In this document: piece by piece, positions 17,962 through 26,579 of the stretch
Layout: each line of letters begins with the position of its first letter
Position numbering within the stretch: position 1 is the first letter of the stretch
From: Acetobacter fallax
GTDB lineage: Bacteria; Pseudomonadota; Alphaproteobacteria; Acetobacterales; Acetobacteraceae
DNA length: 64,000 nt
Assembly (NCBI RefSeq): GCF_011516735.1
Contig: NZ_WOSX01000014.1
Coordinates: forward strand, 1 to 64,000
Reading direction: 5' to 3'
The notes under the pieces: generated by a model
Database searches by the model: none
Told to the model about the DNA's origin: nothing
Seen by the model: only the letters and a program-made list of their open reading frames with translations
Made by a program: the position numbers and the translations under genes

Positions 17962-20781
17962 ATGGCGACGGCATACTGGACGGGGTCGACCTCCGGGGAT
18001 TTTTACGACGATTCAAACTGGCAGAATGGCGATGTGCCGCAAAGCGCGACGTGTCAGGATGCGAATATTTCCGATGGCACGGCGGTAGCGAACGGCGCTT
18101 CCTACGGTCAGATTCATTCTTTGACTATAGGCGATGATGGCACGCTGAAGATCACAGCTTCTGCGGATTCTTCCGGTTACGTGTTCTCGGTTTATGCGAT
18201 GCAGATTGCCCCCACGGGGCAACTGATCATTGATACGGCGGCGCCTGTGGAACTGGGCCTGTATACCCAGAACCGGGGTGGCACGATCACCATTATGAAC
18301 AACCCGGGTACGGTTGTTGCGGATGGTAATTCGCTCAACGGTGATGGTCAGCTCAATCTTGTAAACTCGACACTTGGCAGTGCGGATGCGCCGGTCAGTG
18401 TTTCTGGCATGAATGTCACTCTGCAGGGTGGAAGCACATTCTATTCCGGCTGGAATGCTGCCGGCGCTTCGGTCACATTCGATCCGGCGACGAGCAATAC
18501 GCTGGTTCTGAAGGGGAATGATTCGACGCTCTCAACACCGATCTACGGTGTTTCCGAGAATTCTCATTTCGCGATTAACGGTGATGACGGTGTGACGCCG
18601 GTCAGTGCCGCATTTTCTGCGAATAGCGACGGCACCTATACGCTTGTTGTTGAGATGTCGAACGGCAATGCGCTGACATTGTCTGATGTGAACGTAGCAA
18701 CTGGTTTCGTTCCGGGCGCCGCTACGATCTCCAAGGACGCCGCTGGTGATTACGTCATCACCGATGAGAACGCGGCATCAACGACTCCAGATTATACGAC
18801 GTCCACGACACATGAAGATCTGCAGCAGGTTGCGACAGCAGCCAGCCAGACGGGCGGCGATACGTCGGATTATGCAACCAGCGGTGTTGTCAATCACACG
18901 TCCATGGAGAATGACCACTTTACCGGAGCCGGCACGGCCACAAATCCGGCGGACTGGTCAGATGGGTCAAACTGGCAGCTGGGAGTTATCCCGCAATCTG
19001 ACAGTTGCTATCAGGGGACGCTGGAGGGATCGTCTGACAATCCTCTGTATGTTGTTTTCAGTCAGGCCAATGTCGGGCAGTTCGTCAGTCTTTCGGTTCT
19101 GAATGATGCAACACTGACCATTACCGCGCCTGCTGGTCAGAATCCGAACAGCTATGTGTTCGCTACTGCCGGCGTCGAGGTGCGTGGCAATGGTCAGCTG
19201 AATATAGACACGGCTGCCCGCGTTGAACTCGGCGGTGTGAGTGCCATTGATGGTACGCTGACGGTTACAAATAATGACGGCAATGTTGTTGTTGACAGTG
19301 ACCATCTGGCAGGTGGCGGTACGCTGACGCTTGATGGTTCTACGTTCGGCACGCCAGCGAATCCGATCCGTGTTGATCTGCCAACGATCAATCTGAAGGA
19401 TGACAGCACGTTCTATACGGCGCTGAATGGCAACAGCAGCACGATCAACTTCGACGACTCACGCAACACCGTCGTCATGAGCAGCGCTTCCGGTGATATC
19501 ACAACGGTGTTCAACAATGTCAGCACCAACACGCAGTTCGCGATTGATGCTGATGTCGGAGCGAAGCCTGTTTCTGCCGTTTATACGCAGAACAGTGACG
19601 GCAGCTACACGCTGACCATCGGACTGAGCAATGGCAGCACCACTGTGCTGAGCGATATCAACGCGGCGCAGGGCTTCGTGCCGGGTAGCACGTCCTTTAC
19701 GCAGGATGCCGCTGGTGACTGGGTTATCAGCACTTCCGGTACTGATGTCTGTTTCGTGGAAGGCACGCTGATCCGCACGGATCGTGGGGACGTTGCGGTT
19801 GAGGATCTGGTGGCTGGCGATCAGCTCGTTGTTCTCGGTGCAGGTGAAGCGACTCGTCCGGTTGTCTGGGTGGGCTGCAAGAGCACGGTGGTGAATCCTG
19901 CTCTGGATGATAGCGAAGCCGGGTATCCGGTTCGTATTCTGAAGGACGCGATTGCAGAGAATATTCCTTCCCGCGACCTTCTGGTCACGGCGGAGCATTG
20001 CCTCTTCATCGACGGGGGGTTCGTGCCAGTGCGTATGCTGGTGAACGGTGCAAGTATCTTCTACGACCGGACAATCACGGAATACCGTTATTTCCACGTC
20101 GAGGCTGAGCAGCACAGTGTGATCGTTGCTGAAAACACGCCGACGGAGAGTTATCTCGACACCGGACATCGTCGTTCGTTCACATCCGGAGCCGTTGTTT
20201 CTCTGACATCCCGTCAGCTGAACTGGGCAGATGATGCGGCTGCACCGCTTCTGACGCAGCGCGATGTGGTGGAAGCCATCCATCAGCGGGTTCTCGCCCG
20301 TGCTGTTGAGACTCTCTCTCTGGCAGCGCCGGTTCGTCATGCGACGACACGCAAGTCGGAGCTTCACTTTGAGACACAGCAGGGTACTGCTCTGCGTCGT
20401 CTCAACGAGAAGGATGGTGTGGTCACGATCGAAGTGCCGGAAAACGTCACGCAGATCCGTATTCTGTCACGCACGAGCAGCCCGGCCGATGTTATCGGAC
20501 CGTTTGTCGATGACCGTCGTCAGCTTGGCGTTCTGGTCAGCGATGTGACCCTGCAGGATGGCAGCGTGCGCCGCGTTATTCGCAGTCATGTGGATGGTGG
20601 CACTGCGACCGGATGGCATGCGATGGAGCCTGATGCGGATAGCCGCTGGACAGCTGGTCAGGCCGTTCTGGATCTGGGTGACAGAACCCCGGATACGAAG
20701 GGTATGCTGACGATCCGTATTGCCGCAGCTGGTCCGTATCTTGTCGAGACGTCTGAAGATCGCGTTCGTCTCTGTGCCTGA
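17962..20781 (+). CDS. large repeat protein with C-terminal Hint domain
   Basis: This 939-aa protein has two homologous blocks, residues about 4-275 and 320-590. Each opens with a W-x-x-x-SNWQxGxxPQS-like motif, continues as beta-rich repeats, and ends NSDGxYTLxxxxSNG ... GFVPG ... DAAGDxVI. A Hint_2-type domain spans about 597-748: Cys597 in CFVEGTLIRTDRG, TAEHCLFIDGG, and ESYLDTGHRRSF. There is no His-Asn splice end, so self-excision is unlikely; cleavage or cross-linking at Cys597 is possible. There is no classical signal peptide. Such proteins are common secreted or surface proteins in Acetobacteraceae and Rhodobacteraceae. A strong terminator follows and two glycosyltransferases precede. 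Confidence 0.8.
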   Translation: MATAYWTGSTSGDFYDDSNWQNGDVPQSATCQDANISDGTAVANGASYGQIHSLTIGDDGTLKITASADSSGYVFSVYAMQIAPTGQLIIDTAAPVELGLYTQNRGGTITIMNNPGTVVADGNSLNGDGQLNLVNSTLGSADAPVSVSGMNVTLQGGSTFYSGWNAAGASVTFDPATSNTLVLKGNDSTLSTPIYGVSENSHFAINGDDGVTPVSAAFSANSDGTYTLVVEMSNGNALTLSDVNVATGFVPGAATISKDAAGDYVITDENAASTTPDYTTSTTHEDLQQVATAASQTGGDTSDYATSGVVNHTSMENDHFTGAGTATNPADWSDGSNWQLGVIPQSDSCYQGTLEGSSDNPLYVVFSQANVGQFVSLSVLNDATLTITAPAGQNPNSYVFATAGVEVRGNGQLNIDTAARVELGGVSAIDGTLTVTNNDGNVVVDSDHLAGGGTLTLDGSTFGTPANPIRVDLPTINLKDDSTFYTALNGNSSTINFDDSRNTVVMSSASGDITTVFNNVSTNTQFAIDADVGAKPVSAVYTQNSDGSYTLTIGLSNGSTTVLSDINAAQGFVPGSTSFTQDAAGDWVISTSGTDVCFVEGTLIRTDRGDVAVEDLVAGDQLVVLGAGEATRPVVWVGCKSTVVNPALDDSEAGYPVRILKDAIAENIPSRDLLVTAEHCLFIDGGFVPVRMLVNGASIFYDRTITEYRYFHVEAEQHSVIVAENTPTESYLDTGHRRSFTSGAVVSLTSRQLNWADDAAAPLLTQRDVVEAIHQRVLARAVETLSLAAPVRHATTRKSELHFETQQGTALRRLNEKDGVVTIEVPENVTQIRILSRTSSPADVIGPFVDDRRQLGVLVSDVTLQDGSVRRVIRSHVDGGTATGWHAMEPDADSRWTAGQAVLDLGDRTPDTKGMLTIRIAAAGPYLVETSEDRVRLCA

Positions 20782-20819
20782 TCTCTGAATCTTCAGAGTA
20801 GTCAGCGTTTTTAAAGGAA

Positions 20820-20851
20820 CCGTGGCGAGTAAATTTCGCCACGGTTTTTTT
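20820..20851 (+). terminator. Rho-independent terminator after the Hint protein gene
   Basis: Perfect 9-bp stem CCGTGGCGA / TCGCCACGG with a 7-nt loop, followed by seven T. It lies 38 bp after the stop. Confidence 0.93.
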
Positions 20852-20929
20852 ATGTGTGGCGATCAGGAAACTGTGCGGTAAAATTTGCGGATGCTGTCAG
20901 CTTTTGATGAGTTTCCGGATGAGTCCATG

Positions 20930-21090
20930 CTCCCTTCCGGGCTCAGCCCGGACCCGGCGTGGACCGCAGGCCCCTGTACCGCAGTCTGCTGATCATAAAA
21001 CGGTTTGCAAAGGCGAGTCTTTGCCGGGTTCCAGGGCAGAGCCCTGACAGAGTTCTGCACAGGTCAAAGGCCAGACCCTCTGGTATGAGG
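20930..21090 (+). repeat. dispersed hairpin repeat, variant type 2
   Basis: Shares the order of modules with the main family but uses other stems: GGGCTCAGCCC, GCAGGCCCCTGTACCGC, the GCAAAGGC...GTCTTTGC arm pair and CAGGGCAGAGCCCTG, then a tail GGTCAAAGGCCAGACC with CTCTGGTAT. The same tail and modules recur at 47715-47866. No 8-bp duplication or GGCTCTG ends are seen here. Confidence 0.7.
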
Positions 21091-21105
21091 TAGCAGGACC
21101 AGACC

Positions 21106-21612
21106 TTAATCCGCTGCGCTCACATCACTTTCGAAAACAAGCATGTCATGACCGTCCCGTTCGAACTGGTCGCAGACACGCATCCCGATGCCGCCGAGCA
21201 CCTTGCGGGATGCGATATTGGTTTCCCGGGCGATCGCGATCACGCGGTTAATCCCCGCGGCATGAGCCTGTCTGAGTGCGGCAGCGGCAGCTTCGCGGGC
21301 AAGGCCACGTCCACCTGCCCAGGGGTAAATCGCAAAGCGGAGTGCCATCCCGCGTCCGTCGGGGCGCTCATGAACTCCGGTGATGCCAGCCAGACGACCA
21401 TTTTCGCGGATTGCGAAAATTCCCGAACCATGGCGGGCCCAGCAGGAAATATCAGACGCCATTTCCTCTTCAGCCTGTTGCCGGTTGCGCACGCCCCCGA
21501 GCATCATGCCAAATGCGGCGCCATCCGATTTCAGGCGGGCAATGTCGTCCATGTCGCGCCAGGAGACGGGCTCCAGCACCAGGCGAGCCGTACGGAGGGT
21601 ATTGAGACTCAT
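21106..21612 (-). CDS. GNAT-family N-acetyltransferase (RimJ/RimL-like)
   Basis: This 168-aa protein starts MSLNTLRTARLVLEPVSWRD, the typical opening of RimJ/RimL-type acetyltransferases. Acetyl-CoA is bound in the family by the region seen here as YPWAGGRGLAREAAAAAL (residues about 105-122). A later NIASRKVLGGIGMR matches the usual NxxSxrvLeklGF motif. It probably acetylates a protein N-terminus or small amine; the substrate is unknown. The longer reading from 21672 lacks support. It is a neighbour of ettA, on the same strand, 86 bp downstream of it. Confidence 0.8.
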   Translation of the reverse strand: MSLNTLRTARLVLEPVSWRDMDDIARLKSDGAAFGMMLGGVRNRQQAEEEMASDISCWARHGSGIFAIRENGRLAGITGVHERPDGRGMALRFAIYPWAGGRGLAREAAAAALRQAHAAGINRVIAIARETNIASRKVLGGIGMRVCDQFERDGHDMLVFESDVSAAD

Positions 21613-21698
21613 GACCGGGAAGTGTCCCGGAAGAAATCCGGGCTTTTTCTGTCTTCCGTCAATGCTCCACACCCATCGTCAGGGCCGGAATGTGAGGC

Positions 21699-23378
21699 TT
21701 AGCGAGCCAGAGGCCGGTATTTGATACGGCTTGGCTCAGTCGCGGCATCGCCAAGACGGCGCCGTTTGTCAGCTTCGTAAGCCTCGAAGTTTCCTTCGAA
21801 CCACTCGACATGGCTGTCGCCCTCGAACGCAAGGATATGCGTTGCGAGACGATCCAGGAACCAGCGGTCATGGGTGATGATCACCGCGCAACCCGGATAT
21901 TCGGCCAGCGCATCTTCAAGGGCGCGCAGGGTGTCGACGTCGAGATCGTTGGTTGGCTCATCGAGCAGAAGAACGTTGCTTTCCTTGCGGAGCATCTTCG
22001 CAAGATGGACGCGGTTGCGCTCACCACCCGAGAGAATACCGACTTTCTTTTGCTGGTCGGCACCCTTGAAGTTGAAGGCTCCGACATAAGCGCGTGATGG
22101 AACAGCCCGCTTGCCGAGATAGATGACATCCGTGCCGCCGGAGATTTCTTCCCAGACGCTCTTGTTGTCATCAAGGCTGTCACGCGACTGATCGACATAA
22201 CCCAGCTTCACGGTGTCACCGACGATCAGCTTTCCACTGTCGGGCTGTTCCTGACCGGTGATCATTTTGAACAGCGTGGATTTACCCGCGCCGTTGGGGC
22301 CGATCACACCGACAATACCACCGGGCGGCAGCTTGAAGCTGAGATCGTCGATCAGCAGACGGTCAGCGAAGCCTTTGCTGAGATTTTCAGCGTCGATCAC
22401 CACATTGCCCAGACGCGGACCAGGCGTGATGACGATATCGGCTGTGCCGTTAACCTTCTCGGCACTCTGGGCCAGCATCTCTTCGTATTTCGTGATACGG
22501 GCGCGGCTTTTGGTCTGACGGGCTTTCGGGCTGGAGGCAATCCATTCCTGCTCGGCGGCGAGGGCACGCTGGCGGGAACTCTCTTCCTTCTCTTCCTGGG
22601 CCAGACGCTTGCGCTTCTGTGTCAGCCAGGACGAGTAGTTGCCTTCGAACGGATAGCCGCGACCACGCTCGATTTCGAGGATCCAGTTGGTCACGTTGTC
22701 GAGGAAATAGCGATCATGGGTGATGACCATGACGGTGCCCTGATAATCCCGCAGTGTTTTTTCCAGCCAGGCGACGCTTTCGGCGTCGAGATGGTTGGTT
22801 GGCTCATCGAGCAGGAGCAGTTCGGGCTTTTCGAGCAACAGACGGCATAGGGCCACGCGACGACGCTCACCACCGGACAGCTTGTCCACAGGGCTGTCGG
22901 CAGGCGGGCAGCGCAGGGCGTCCAGAGCGATCTCGAGCTTGCGATCGAGTTCCCATCCGTCGCCGGCGTCGATCTTTTCCTGAAGCTCGGCCTGCTCGGC
23001 GAGGAGAGTGTTCATCTCATCCTCTTCCATAGGCTCAGCGAATTTCATCGAAATTTCGTTGAACCGGTCCAGCGCTCTTTTAAGGTCACCAAAGCCCTGG
23101 GCGACATTTTCGCCGACTGTCAGCTTAGGATCGAGTTTCGGCTCCTGCTCCAGGTAACCGACGCGTACGCCCTCAGCGGCCCAGGCCTCGCCACCGTATT
23201 CCTTATCGATGCCGGCCATGATTTTAAGCAGCGTCGATTTACCGGCACCGTTCACGCCGAGTACGCCGATCTTGGCGCCGGGCACGAAGGAGAGGGTGAT
23301 GCCTTTGAAGACCTCGCGACCACCCGGATAGGCCTTGGTCAGGTCCTTCATCACATAGACATATTGATAGGGCGCCAT
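21699..23378 (-). CDS. ettA: energy-dependent translational throttle protein EttA (ABC-F)
   Basis: This 559-aa ABC-F ATPase has two ABC domains without membrane segments. Walker A motifs are [13 protein letters not shown] (about 40) and [13 protein letters not shown] (about 360). Signatures are [15 protein letters not shown] and [15 protein letters not shown], with [15 protein letters not shown] and [15 protein letters not shown]. EttA binds the ribosomal E site and tunes the first elongation steps by ATP/ADP ratio. The length and opening [14 protein letters not shown] match the EttA group. The start at 23378 is chosen by homology; the upstream reading to 23516 extends into tRNA sequence. Confidence 0.95.
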   Translation of the reverse strand: MAPYQYVYVMKDLTKAYPGGREVFKGITLSFVPGAKIGVLGVNGAGKSTLLKIMAGIDKEYGGEAWAAEGVRVGYLEQEPKLDPKLTVGENVAQGFGDLKRALDRFNEISMKFAEPMEEDEMNTLLAEQAELQEKIDAGDGWELDRKLEIALDALRCPPADSPVDKLSGGERRRVALCRLLLEKPELLLLDEPTNHLDAESVAWLEKTLRDYQGTVMVITHDRYFLDNVTNWILEIERGRGYPFEGNYSSWLTQKRKRLAQEEKEESSRQRALAAEQEWIASSPKARQTKSRARITKYEEMLAQSAEKVNGTADIVITPGPRLGNVVIDAENLSKGFADRLLIDDLSFKLPPGGIVGVIGPNGAGKSTLFKMITGQEQPDSGKLIVGDTVKLGYVDQSRDSLDDNKSVWEEISGGTDVIYLGKRAVPSRAYVGAFNFKGADQQKKVGILSGGERNRVHLAKMLRKESNVLLLDEPTNDLDVDTLRALEDALAEYPGCAVIITHDRWFLDRLATHILAFEGDSHVEWFEGNFEAYEADKRRRLGDAATEPSRIKYRPLAR

Positions 23379-23485
23379 GAGACGAACTCCTGAAAGACGG
23401 GCGGTGAAAAGCGACCGATGCAGGACCGGAATGCTGAAGGCGAGGTTACCACATCGGTGAGCAGAAGCCCGCAATATGGTGTGCC

Positions 23486-23559
23486 TGCGCCCGGCAGGAC
23501 TTGAACCCGCAACCAAGCCGTTATGAGCGGCCCGCTCTAACCAGTTGAGCTACGGGCGC
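23486..23559 (-). tRNA. tRNA with CAT anticodon, probably tRNA-Ile2
   Basis: The reverse complement is a 74-nt tRNA: acceptor GCGCCCG/CGGGCGC, anticodon stem GGCCG/CGGCT region around loop CTCATAA (anticodon CAT), and T-arm GTTCAAGTC. The stretch CTTGGTTGCGGGTTCAAGTC resembles the lysidine-modified isoleucine tRNA more than elongator Met, but Met cannot be excluded. No CCA is encoded, unlike the other three tRNAs in the window. Confidence 0.88.
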
Positions 23560-23713
23560 GCAGGCGCCCCCTGATTCGCTCAACCCAACACTTTTTGCAA
23601 GATGCGACGTGCAGCAATTCTTTACTGATTGCTGGTAGCCGGTCGCTTCTGCTTGGCAATACGTCCCCGCCCGGATAGGCTCCGCCCGCTATTATTGCAG
23701 ACGGAGCAGCCTG

Positions 23714-24238
23714 ATGGACGTGTCGAAACTTTCCCCCGGCAAGGACGTGCCGAACGACATCAATGTCGTGATCGAAATCCCTCAGGGATCGCAGGTTAAA
23801 TATGAGATCGACAAGGAAAGCGGCGCACTGTTCGTTGACCGCTTCCTGTTTACGCCAATGGCTTACCCGGCAGCTTATGGCTTTATTCCTGGCACGCTTG
23901 CGGCCGATGGCGATCCGGCTGACGCCATGGTGCTGGCGCCACGTGACGTGGTACCGGGCTGCGTGATCCGCGCCCGGCCGATCGGCGTGCTGCTGATGGA
24001 AGATGAGGCCGGGCAGGACGAGAAGATTCTCTGCGTGCCGCATGACAAGGTTCATCCCGAGTTCTCGAAGGTTGAGAAGATCGAGGATCTGCCCGAGATC
24101 ACCATTCAGGCCATCGAGCACTTCTTCACCCGGTATAAAGACCTGGAGAAGGGGAAGTGGGTGAAAGTCACAGGCTGGGGTGATAAGGCCCGCGCAGGTG
24201 AACTGATTAAAGCTGCCCTGGAAGCCGCGAAGAAATAA
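23714..24238 (+). CDS. ppa: inorganic pyrophosphatase (family I)
   Basis: This 174-aa soluble enzyme hydrolyses pyrophosphate released by biosynthesis. Seen: [19 protein letters not shown], the substrate Tyr/Lys region ([20 protein letters not shown]), [11 protein letters not shown] with the metal-binding Asp residues, and [17 protein letters not shown]. The length matches family I bacterial enzymes. An AGACGGAGCAGCCTG region lies before the ATG. It is a single-gene transcript ending in a clear terminator. Confidence 0.96.
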   Translation: MDVSKLSPGKDVPNDINVVIEIPQGSQVKYEIDKESGALFVDRFLFTPMAYPAAYGFIPGTLAADGDPADAMVLAPRDVVPGCVIRARPIGVLLMEDEAGQDEKILCVPHDKVHPEFSKVEKIEDLPEITIQAIEHFFTRYKDLEKGKWVKVTGWGDKARAGELIKAALEAAKK

Positions 24239-24320
24239 AATTTTTCCCGGAACGCTGTAATTTATGCCGGACAGATTTTTGTGCGGACGGAAAACTGCAG
24301 ATCCGGTGACAGAGAAAGAG

Positions 24321-24352
24321 CCCGCCTCCTGACAAGGGAGTGCGGGTTTTTT
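24321..24352 (+). terminator. Rho-independent terminator after ppa
   Basis: Stem CCCGCCTCC / GGGAGTGCGGG with a 6-nt loop and one bulge, followed by six T, about 80 bp after the ppa stop. Confidence 0.85.
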
Positions 24353-24357
24353 ATTCA

Positions 24358-24582
24358 GAGGTTTTTGAATGGCTCTGTCAGCGTTACGTGTTGATCTTTG
24401 ATTTTTCAAAGGGTTAGCAAAAGACTTGGCTCTGCCCGAACCCGGAAGGGATCGCGGACCCCTTCACCCCAATTGATTAATAATAAAATGGTTTCCAAAG
24501 GTCTGTGACCTTTGGTGGGTTCCAGGGCAAAGCCCTGAGAAGATGCCAGCACGTAACGCTGACAAAGCCATTCAAAAGCCTC
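24358..24582 (+). repeat. dispersed hairpin element, complete copy A
   Basis: The core, 24371-24569 (199 bp), starts GGCTCTGTCAGCGTTACG and ends with its inverse; the inverted match continues outward for 13 bp (GAGGTTTTTGAAT / ATTCAAAAGCCTC), total about 33 of 36. Inside: GGCTCTGCCC, AAGGGATCGCGGACCCCTT, CCAAAGGTC/GACCTTTGG, and CAGGGCAAAGCCCTG. No direct target repeat; the 8-bp flanks are inverted relative to each other. Confidence 0.88.
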
Positions 24583-24714
24583 TTATGTAGCAGGCTTGCA
24601 TGGTCGACAGTCCTGGCTTCCGGTTGTCCAGCTTTACTCTGTCGCTTCCGCCCCTGTTGTTGCTGGTGAATACGGGCCGGGCCGCACAGAAATCAGTCTG
24701 CAAGGGTCTCAGCA

Positions 24715-25416
24715 TCAGTCTTCGCCCGGGTCTTCCGGCAGGCGCCAGTCGATCGGTTTCTGGCCGTGTTCTTCCAGAAAAGCGTTGGCTTTTGAGAAAT
24801 AGTGGCCACCAAAGAATCCGTTATGTGCTGAGAGTGGTGACGGGTGAGGTCCCTTCAGGACGAGATGTCTTGTGGCGTCAACGAACGATGCCTTGCGCTG
24901 GGCATAAGCTCCCCAAAGCATGAACACCACCGGCGTCTTCTGCTCGTTGACACGGGCGATGACCGCATCCGTAAAACGTTCCCAGCCTTTGCCCTGATGG
25001 GAAGCCGCCCGGCCACGTTCAACGGTGAGGACGCTGTTGAGCAAAAGCACGCCCTGCTTTGCCCAGTGTGTCAGATCACCATGGCGGGCTGGCGGAATAT
25101 CGAGATCGCTCTGAAGCTCTTTATAGATGTTGACCAGAGACGGAGGCACTCTCACGCCCCGGCGTACGCTGAAGCACAGACCCATGGCCTGACCATCGCC
25201 ATGATAAGGGTCCTGGCCGAGGATGACCACTTTCACCGAACCGAGCGGTGTCAGGTTGAGGGCGCGGAACATGTCAGCGCCTTTCGGAAAAATAACTTTC
25301 CCGGCTTTTTTCTCCGTCACAAGGAACGCCTTGAGTTCCTTCATATAAGGCGCATCAAATTCCGGTTGCAGGGCTGCACGCCAGCTCGGGTCCAGCTGAA
25401 TAGTGGTCTCAGTCAT
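24715..25416 (-). CDS. ung: uracil-DNA glycosylase (family 1)
   Basis: This 233-aa enzyme excises uracil from DNA as the first step of base excision repair. Seen: [20 protein letters not shown] near residue 63 (catalytic Asp in GQDPYHG), [24 protein letters not shown], and the DNA-intercalating loop [14 protein letters not shown] near 190 with the catalytic His. The family length is normal. ATG at 25416 follows AGGCTCC weakly. A repeat copy lies downstream and an IS upstream, so no operon partner is present. Confidence 0.96.
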   Translation of the reverse strand: MTETTIQLDPSWRAALQPEFDAPYMKELKAFLVTEKKAGKVIFPKGADMFRALNLTPLGSVKVVILGQDPYHGDGQAMGLCFSVRRGVRVPPSLVNIYKELQSDLDIPPARHGDLTHWAKQGVLLLNSVLTVERGRAASHQGKGWERFTDAVIARVNEQKTPVVFMLWGAYAQRKASFVDATRHLVLKGPHPSPLSAHNGFFGGHYFSKANAFLEEHGQKPIDWRLPEDPGED

Positions 25417-25495
25417 GGAGCCTCCTTTTTGCGTCCGGTTTGTTTCTGGGACGTTGGCAGGTTTTCTGCAATCCTGCTCTAAGGTCTGTGGGGAT

Positions 25496-25882
25496 TCACC
25501 GTGAATGGATGATGGCTGCGGCGAGACAGATCATGGCGCTGAAGCTTTTGTCTGTTTTGTCGGCCCGCATTGCGATGCGTTTGAATTCCTTGAGCTTGCA
25601 GAAGAAGTTCTCGATCAGATGCCGCCATTTATACATTTCCCGATCCAGCGGCAGCGGTTTTGAACGTCGCGGATGTTGGGAAATGACGATTGTTGCACCC
25701 CTTTCATTCAGTTCAGCGATGATGGTGTTGCTGTCGAATGCCTTGTCGGCGATGAAGGCATCGAATGTGAGACCGTCAATCAACGGGGGCACTTCCACAC
25801 TGTCGAAGCGCTGTCCGGGCATCAGGCGGAAACGCACGAGATTACCCAGGGCATCCGTCAGCGCGAGAATTTTCGTCGTCAT
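25496..25882 (-). CDS. IS5-family transposase, second frame (orfB)
   Basis: The C-terminal DDE part: [14 protein letters not shown] carries the second catalytic Asp, and [20 protein letters not shown] carries the catalytic Glu (H-x-x-E). The frame can be extended upstream through [17 protein letters not shown] to about 25920, where it overlaps orfA in the -1 frame. Expression therefore probably depends on a -1 shift at AAAAGGGGG (25919-25927, minus strand) rather than on the internal ATG. The 128-aa stand-alone form would lack the first Asp. Confidence 0.8.
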   Translation of the reverse strand: MTTKILALTDALGNLVRFRLMPGQRFDSVEVPPLIDGLTFDAFIADKAFDSNTIIAELNERGATIVISQHPRRSKPLPLDREMYKWRHLIENFFCKLKEFKRIAMRADKTDKSFSAMICLAAAIIHSR

Positions 25883-26250
25883 GCCGCCTTTCGAGCGGCC
25901 TGTGGCCTGGCTCTGAGTCCCCCTTTTGCTCCCTGGCCGTGCCGGTGAACCTTCACAATCGTTGCATCGACCATGGCATATTCCATGTCCGGATTACCCG
26001 ACAGGGCATCGAAAATCCGTTCGAAGACATCAGCATTGCGCCAGTCGCTGAAGCGACGAAAAGCCGTGCTCCAGTTGCCAAACAGGGCGGGCAGATCACG
26101 CCATGGACTACCAGTGCGCACAATCCACAGCACCGCTTCCATGAAAAGGCGGTTGTCCCGACCACTTCGGCCCGGATCCGTCGATTTGCCAAGGCAATGG
26201 GGTTCAATCAGCGCCCATTGGGCGTCCGTCAGCACAAAGCGTTCCATCAC
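25879..26250 (-). CDS. IS5-family transposase, first frame (orfA)
   Basis: The 123-aa N-terminal part: MERFVLTDAQWALIEPHCLG, the AVLWIVRTGSPWRDLP region, and YAMVDATIVKVHRHGQGAKGG with the first catalytic Asp. The zero-frame product continues only 12 residues past the slippery stretch and stops at 25879. A -1 shift at GCA AAA GGG GGA joins it to orfB, giving a transposase of about 250 aa of normal family length. Start at 26250 or at the next codon. Confidence 0.82.
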   Translation of the reverse strand: MMERFVLTDAQWALIEPHCLGKSTDPGRSGRDNRLFMEAVLWIVRTGSPWRDLPALFGNWSTAFRRFSDWRNADVFERIFDALSGNPDMEYAMVDATIVKVHRHGQGAKGGLRARPQAARKAA

Positions 26251-26488
26251 AAGCTTGAATCATAGCTCAAGCCTCATGTGAATCCCCACAAGCCTTAGGG
26301 CGGCCGGATCGCAGAAAGAGCCAGGCGCACGGTATTTTCCTGTGCAGGCATTTGTATGCGGGCATTCAGAAGGCTTACGGCGAGGCAGGGCAGCGTCAGG
26401 CAGAGATTTCGGGCACCAGGACCTGGCAACGAAAAACTCCGCAATGACATGGGGAAGCCGGATACGGGCAGGGATCATAACCACCATG

Positions 26489-26523
26489 AAAAAGCCGGAG
26501 CTCACGATCATGAGCTCCGGCTT
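26489..26523 (-). terminator. terminator downstream of the MFS gene
   Basis: Read on the minus strand: AAGCCGGAGCTCA, a 6-nt loop, TGAGCTCCGGCTT, then a T run (AAAAA on the plus strand at 26489-26493). A perfect 13-bp stem, 56 bp after the MFS stop. The 26298-26579 gap shows nothing else. Confidence 0.85.
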
Positions 26524-26579
26524 CACGCGGATACATACTATTCGATGTCGCTATGACGTCGACAAATGCTCCGTGATCG

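Larger units (their letters stand above)
25482..26295 (-). mobile_element. IS5-family insertion sequence with frameshifted transposase
   Basis: About 814 bp with inverted ends AGGTCTGTGGGGATTCAC (25482) and, inverted, AGGCTTGTGGGGATTCAC (to 26295). It is flanked by TA on both sides (25480-25481 and 26296-26297), consistent with a TA-type duplication of the family. Two overlapping frames encode the transposase. It is inserted upstream of ung. Confidence 0.85.

Noticed and set aside
19459..20367. 302-aa frame opposite the Hint domain
   Set aside because: Mirror of the Hint coding frame, no motif.
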